From Subtercola vilae (lineage in GTDB: Bacteria; Actinomycetota; Actinomycetes; Actinomycetales; Microbacteriaceae), in assembly GCF_004923255.1 (NCBI RefSeq), contig NZ_QYRT01000009.1, positions 1 to 64,000 of the forward strand: a DNA stretch of 64,000 nt, read 5' to 3'. How positions within the stretch are numbered: position 1 is the first letter of the stretch; each line of letters begins with the position of its first letter. Shown here piece by piece: positions 61,226-64,000 of this stretch. The notes under the pieces were generated by a model. The model was not told where the DNA came from. It did not search any database and saw only the letters and a list, made by a program, of their open reading frames with translations. Position numbers and translations under genes: made by a program.

Positions 61226-62434
61226 GTGGTGATCTACCTCGACCATGCGGCTACGACGCCCATCATTCCCGTTGCGCTCGCGGCGTACGTCGACGCATTG
61301 GGGCTGGTGGGAAACCCGTCGTCGATTCACAGCCAGGGCCAGCAGGCGAAACGGATGCTCGAAGAATCGCGTGAGACGGTGGCGGCGTCGCTCGGGGCCG
61401 ATGCTGTGGAGGTGGTGTTCACCTCCGGAGGCACCGAATCGGTGAACCTCGGCATCAAGGGTCTGTGGTGGAAGCGGCAGGAGGGCGGGGTCTCACGCCC
61501 GCGCATCCTGGTTCCGGGTGGGGAGCATCATGCGACGAACGACGCGGTCGAGTGGTTGGTGCGGTACGAGGGCGCGGTGGTGGAGTGGTTGCCCGTCGAC
61601 GCGTTCGGGCGGCTGACGCCCGAGGTCTTGGCAGCGGCGCTCGCGGGGGGCGCGGCGGACGCGGGGGCGGGCGTGGGGGATGATGTCGCGTTGGTCAGTT
61701 TTCTGTGGGCCAACAATGAGGTGGGCACGCTGCAGCCCGTGGCCGAGCTGGCGGCGGTGGCTGCGCGGTTCGGGGTGCCCGTTCACGTCGATGCGGTGTC
61801 GGCGTATGGATATGTTCCGATCGACTTTCGGGCGCTCGGGGTGGCGGCGCTCAGCGTGTCGGCGCACAAGATCGGCGGCCCGGTGGGGGTGGGGGCGCTG
61901 CTGCTGTCACGGAGCGCAGAAGTGGTGCCGCTGATTCACGGCGGGGGGCAGCAGCGCGGGCGCTCCGGTACGCAGGATGCGGCGGGAGCCGCGGCGTTCG
62001 CGGCCGCCGCCCGTGCCGCCGTGCACGGCCTGAGCGAGTTCGGCGACGAGCTGGCGGTGCTTCGCGATCGGCTGGTGGCGGGCATCCTGAGCCGTGTGCC
62101 GGAGGCGGTGCTGCGCGGCGACCCTTCGCGCGATGGGCGGCTGCCGGGCAATGCGCACTTCACATTTGCTGGCTGCGAGGGCGATTCGCTGCTTTTTCTG
62201 CTCGATGTTGCGGGGTTTTCGGTGTCAACTGGGTCGGCGTGCCAGGCGGGGGTTCCTGAGGTGTCGCACGTGCTGACCGCGATGGGCGTGCCCGAACTCG
62301 AGGCGCGCGGGGCGCTGCGCATGACGCTCGGGCACGGCACGACGGTGGCCGATGTGGATGCGCTCGTCGGGGCGATGCCGGCGGCGGTCGCGCGGGCGTC
62401 GAAGGCCGGGTTCGCCGACCGGGTGGTGGCGTAG
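61226..62434 (+). CDS. Cysteine desulfurase, NifS/IscS family
   Basis: 402 residues, PLP-dependent. It mobilises sulfur from cysteine for Fe-S clusters and tRNA thiolation. Seen are IYLDHAATTPI, FTSGGTESVNLGIKG, GGEHHATNDAVEWL, the PLP lysine in SVSAHKIGGPVGVGALL and the active-site Cys in STGSACQAGVPEVSHVL. The GTG at 61226 has GGGAGG 8-9 bases upstream. The mnmA gene that often follows is not here; a decayed HerA-like gene is found instead. Confidence 0.94.
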   Translation: MVIYLDHAATTPIIPVALAAYVDALGLVGNPSSIHSQGQQAKRMLEESRETVAASLGADAVEVVFTSGGTESVNLGIKGLWWKRQEGGVSRPRILVPGGEHHATNDAVEWLVRYEGAVVEWLPVDAFGRLTPEVLAAALAGGAADAGAGVGDDVALVSFLWANNEVGTLQPVAELAAVAARFGVPVHVDAVSAYGYVPIDFRALGVAALSVSAHKIGGPVGVGALLLSRSAEVVPLIHGGGQQRGRSGTQDAAGAAAFAAAARAAVHGLSEFGDELAVLRDRLVAGILSRVPEAVLRGDPSRDGRLPGNAHFTFAGCEGDSLLFLLDVAGFSVSTGSACQAGVPEVSHVLTAMGVPELEARGALRMTLGHGTTVADVDALVGAMPAAVARASKAGFADRVVA

Positions 62435-62497
62435 AGCGATCGGCCGCTCGGGGCGCGTCGTGCCGGGTCGCTTCGTGCGCGGCGTGCGGGTCTGCAG

Positions 62498-63787
62498 CTA
62501 CAGGGGTAGCCGAGTGGTGTCTCGCCTGTCGGAGACGTCTGAAAGGTCAGCGGCGGCGGCGGCCGACTCGGAGGCGGCGTTCAGCTTGGCGGTGAGCATT
62601 TCGCGGGCGGACTCGCGGTCGACGAGCGGCCCGTACGTGGCCAGGAGCGGCGATGCGGTGACGGGCGACTCGATCTGGGCATCCGGAGTCGGCGACATGG
62701 AGCCCTGCGGCGCTCTCCGTCGGGTCCAGGCGACGGGGCTCGGGGCGCCTTTCTCGTTCATGACGGTAACGATGGCCTCGCCGGTCGCGAGGTTCTGCAG
62801 TACCTCGGCCAGGTCATACCCTGACTTCGGGTAGGTCGAGACGGTGGCGCGCAGGGCTTTCGCGTCGTCAGGCGTGAACGCGCGGAGCTGATGCTGGATG
62901 CGCGACCCGAGCTGTGCGAGAACCTCACCCGGCACGTCTTTCGGGGTCTGCGTGACGAAGAAGATGCCCACGCCCTTCGAGCGGATCAGCCGGACGGTCT
63001 GGGTGATCGAGTCGAGAAAGTCTTTCGAGGCGCCCCGAAACAGGAGGTGCGCCTCGTCGAAGAAGAACACGAGTTTCGGTTTGTCGAGGTCGCCCACCTC
63101 AGGTAGGTCGTTGTAGAGGTCGGCGAGCAGCCACATCAGGAAGGTCGAACAGAGCCGGTTTGTCGGCAACGCCCGGTACCTCGAGCAGGCTCACGATTCC
63201 GCGGCCGTCGGCGGTTGTGGGATGCCCCGGCCGATGCCGCCCAGACTGAAGAACTCGGTCGGGGTGGCTGTCGATTGCCAGTCCTGGCCGATTCCCTGCG
63301 TGCGGGCGAGAAGTTTTTCGTTCGATTCGCCTGCGGAGGCGATGCCGGAGAGATCGCCCTTGATGTCGGCGGCGAAGACGGGAACGCCGGCTGCGGCGAG
63401 TTGCTCGGCGAGCACCTGCAGGGTTTTGGTCTTGCCTGTTCCGGTGGCGCCTCCGACCAGTCCGTGGCGGTTCGTCATGGCCAGGGGGATGCGCACCTGA
63501 ACAGCCGGCTGGGCGTCGCCGTTGACCAGGGCGCCCATCTCGAGGGCTGCTCCTTCAAAGGTGTAGCCGGCACGAATGGTGTCGACGGCTTCGGGGGTGA
63601 GTGGGCCGAGTTTGGCAGCGGGGGTGGGGCTGGCGGCGACGGCAGCGGCTGCGGCGTTGACCGCCGCAGTATCGACGGCGTCTTGGGCCCGCTTCAGAGC
63701 GGCTTCGGCCACCTGTTGGGCGCGGCGAGCGGCTTCGACCGCGGCGGCGGCTTCTTCTTGGGCGAGGCGAGGAGCGTCATCGGTCAT
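62498..63787 (-). pseudogene. HerA-like (DUF853/YjgR-type) ATPase, internally deleted
   Basis: Two same-strand pieces of one ATPase. The 5' piece (63787 to 63191) has a coiled Ala-rich start, Walker A GGATGTGKTKTL, FAADIKGDLSGI and FSLGGIGRGIP, then runs into a stop. The 3' piece (63169 to 62498) has LVFFFDEAHLLF, LIRSKGVGIFFVTQTPKDVP and RIQHQLRAFTPDDAKALRA. Between them roughly 110 residues expected from the E. coli YjgR layout are missing. Just after the junction a different frame reads GRGIVSLLEVPGVADKPALF, then a 2-base loss (TTCGACC where TTCTCGACC is expected) returns to the original frame. So there is one out-of-frame deletion plus one small indel. Unlikely to be functional as one protein. 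Confidence 0.85.
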
Positions 63788-63816
63788 GTCGCCAGCTTAG
63801 AACGCGGGCATTCGCG

Positions 63817-63837
63817 GCGATAGGCGATAGGCGATAG
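63817..63837. repeat. 7-bp tandem repeat, three copies
   Basis: GCGATAG occurs three times head to tail, followed by a degenerate GCGTTGG. It lies between the HerA-like pseudogene and the next gene. Confidence 0.85.
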
Positions 63838-63858
63838 GCGTTGGTCCGGCCTGGTGTC

Positions 63859-64000
63859 TCAGAGGTTCAGAGCCGTGAGAATGGCTCGGTGGTCGCTGGC
63901 GCCGGCGCTGAGGGTGGTGTTGGAGGTGACCTGCATTCCGCGTTGCAGGAGGTGATCGAGCCGCGTGACCGGCATGTTCGACGGCCAGGTGTTGCCGAAC
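63859..64000 (-). CDS. Endonuclease/exonuclease/phosphatase family protein, C-terminal fragment
   Basis: The last 46-47 residues of a gene cut by the window edge. They show NTWPSNMPVTRLDHLL and GASDHRAILTALNL, the Asp and His-containing end of the EEP (DNase I-like/sphingomyelinase-like) fold. The substrate cannot be judged from this piece. Confidence 0.75.
   Translation of the reverse strand, partial: FGNTWPSNMPVTRLDHLLQRGMQVTSNTTLSAGASDHRAILTALNL

Noticed and set aside
62498-63787. Two separate small ATPase genes
   Set aside because: The pieces match consecutive parts of one HerA-like protein, and the lost frame can still be read at the junction.

Overview
The window looks like a chromosomal segment of a high-GC actinobacterium, most likely of the family Microbacteriaceae. 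The grounds are the GC-rich coding sequence, the actinobacterial gene order rpsP-khpA-rimM-trmD ... rplS-lepB-rnhB-DUF2469-yraN-comM-dprA ... xerC ... rpsB-tsf-pyrH-frr-cdsA, a GlgE-type alpha-glucan cluster, DtxR-type iron control, and many genes whose -10 box sits 6-7 bases before the start codon (leaderless mRNAs). The family assignment is inference; no database search was possible.

Layout. (1) 1-832: the 3' end of a 5S rRNA with its terminator, then a small Tat-exported protein. (2) 866-14188: a purine-degradation and molybdenum-cofactor block. It holds urate oxidase, allantoinase, XdhC, a xanthine-dehydrogenase-like enzyme (FAD subunit plus a fused FeS/Mo subunit), moaE, mogA, moaC, moeA, moaA, moaD and a MoeB-rhodanese. 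The cofactor genes would supply the Mo enzyme encoded beside them. (3) 14279-21540: smc, a PEBP protein, ftsY and ffh. Between ftsY and ffh lies a small insert bounded by a 55-bp duplication of the ftsY 3' end. (4) 21574-24583: an iron-box-controlled siderophore-interacting protein, an F420-type oxidoreductase and a YbdK-like ligase. (5) 24788-37885: the ribosome-maturation/secretion/DNA-uptake block. A DUF559 nuclease-like gene is wedged between rimM and trmD and bracketed by two near-identical ~71-bp palindromes. (6) 38069-47635: a sugar transporter, rpsB-tsf-pyrH-frr-cdsA, a DivIVA-repeat protein, a lytic-transglycosylase-like protein, a small zinc-ribbon-like protein, a hydrolase and an AI-2E-type membrane protein. 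(7) 47758-51820: a membrane/lipoprotein-like protein, a CnoX-like protein and a second AI-2E paralogue. (8) 51897-61169: glgB, glgE, glgP and glgX for alpha-glucan synthesis and breakdown. (9) 61226-64000: a cysteine desulfurase, a decayed HerA-like ATPase gene and the 3' end of an endonuclease/exonuclease/phosphatase gene.

Most of the window is core chromosome. The places that break the pattern are the ftsY 3'-end duplication with its insert, the palindrome-bracketed DUF559 gene inside the rpsP-rplS region, the HerA-like pseudogene, and several unusual protein architectures. I see no CRISPR array, complete insertion sequence or tRNA gene. No gene-free stretch exceeds about 300 bases.
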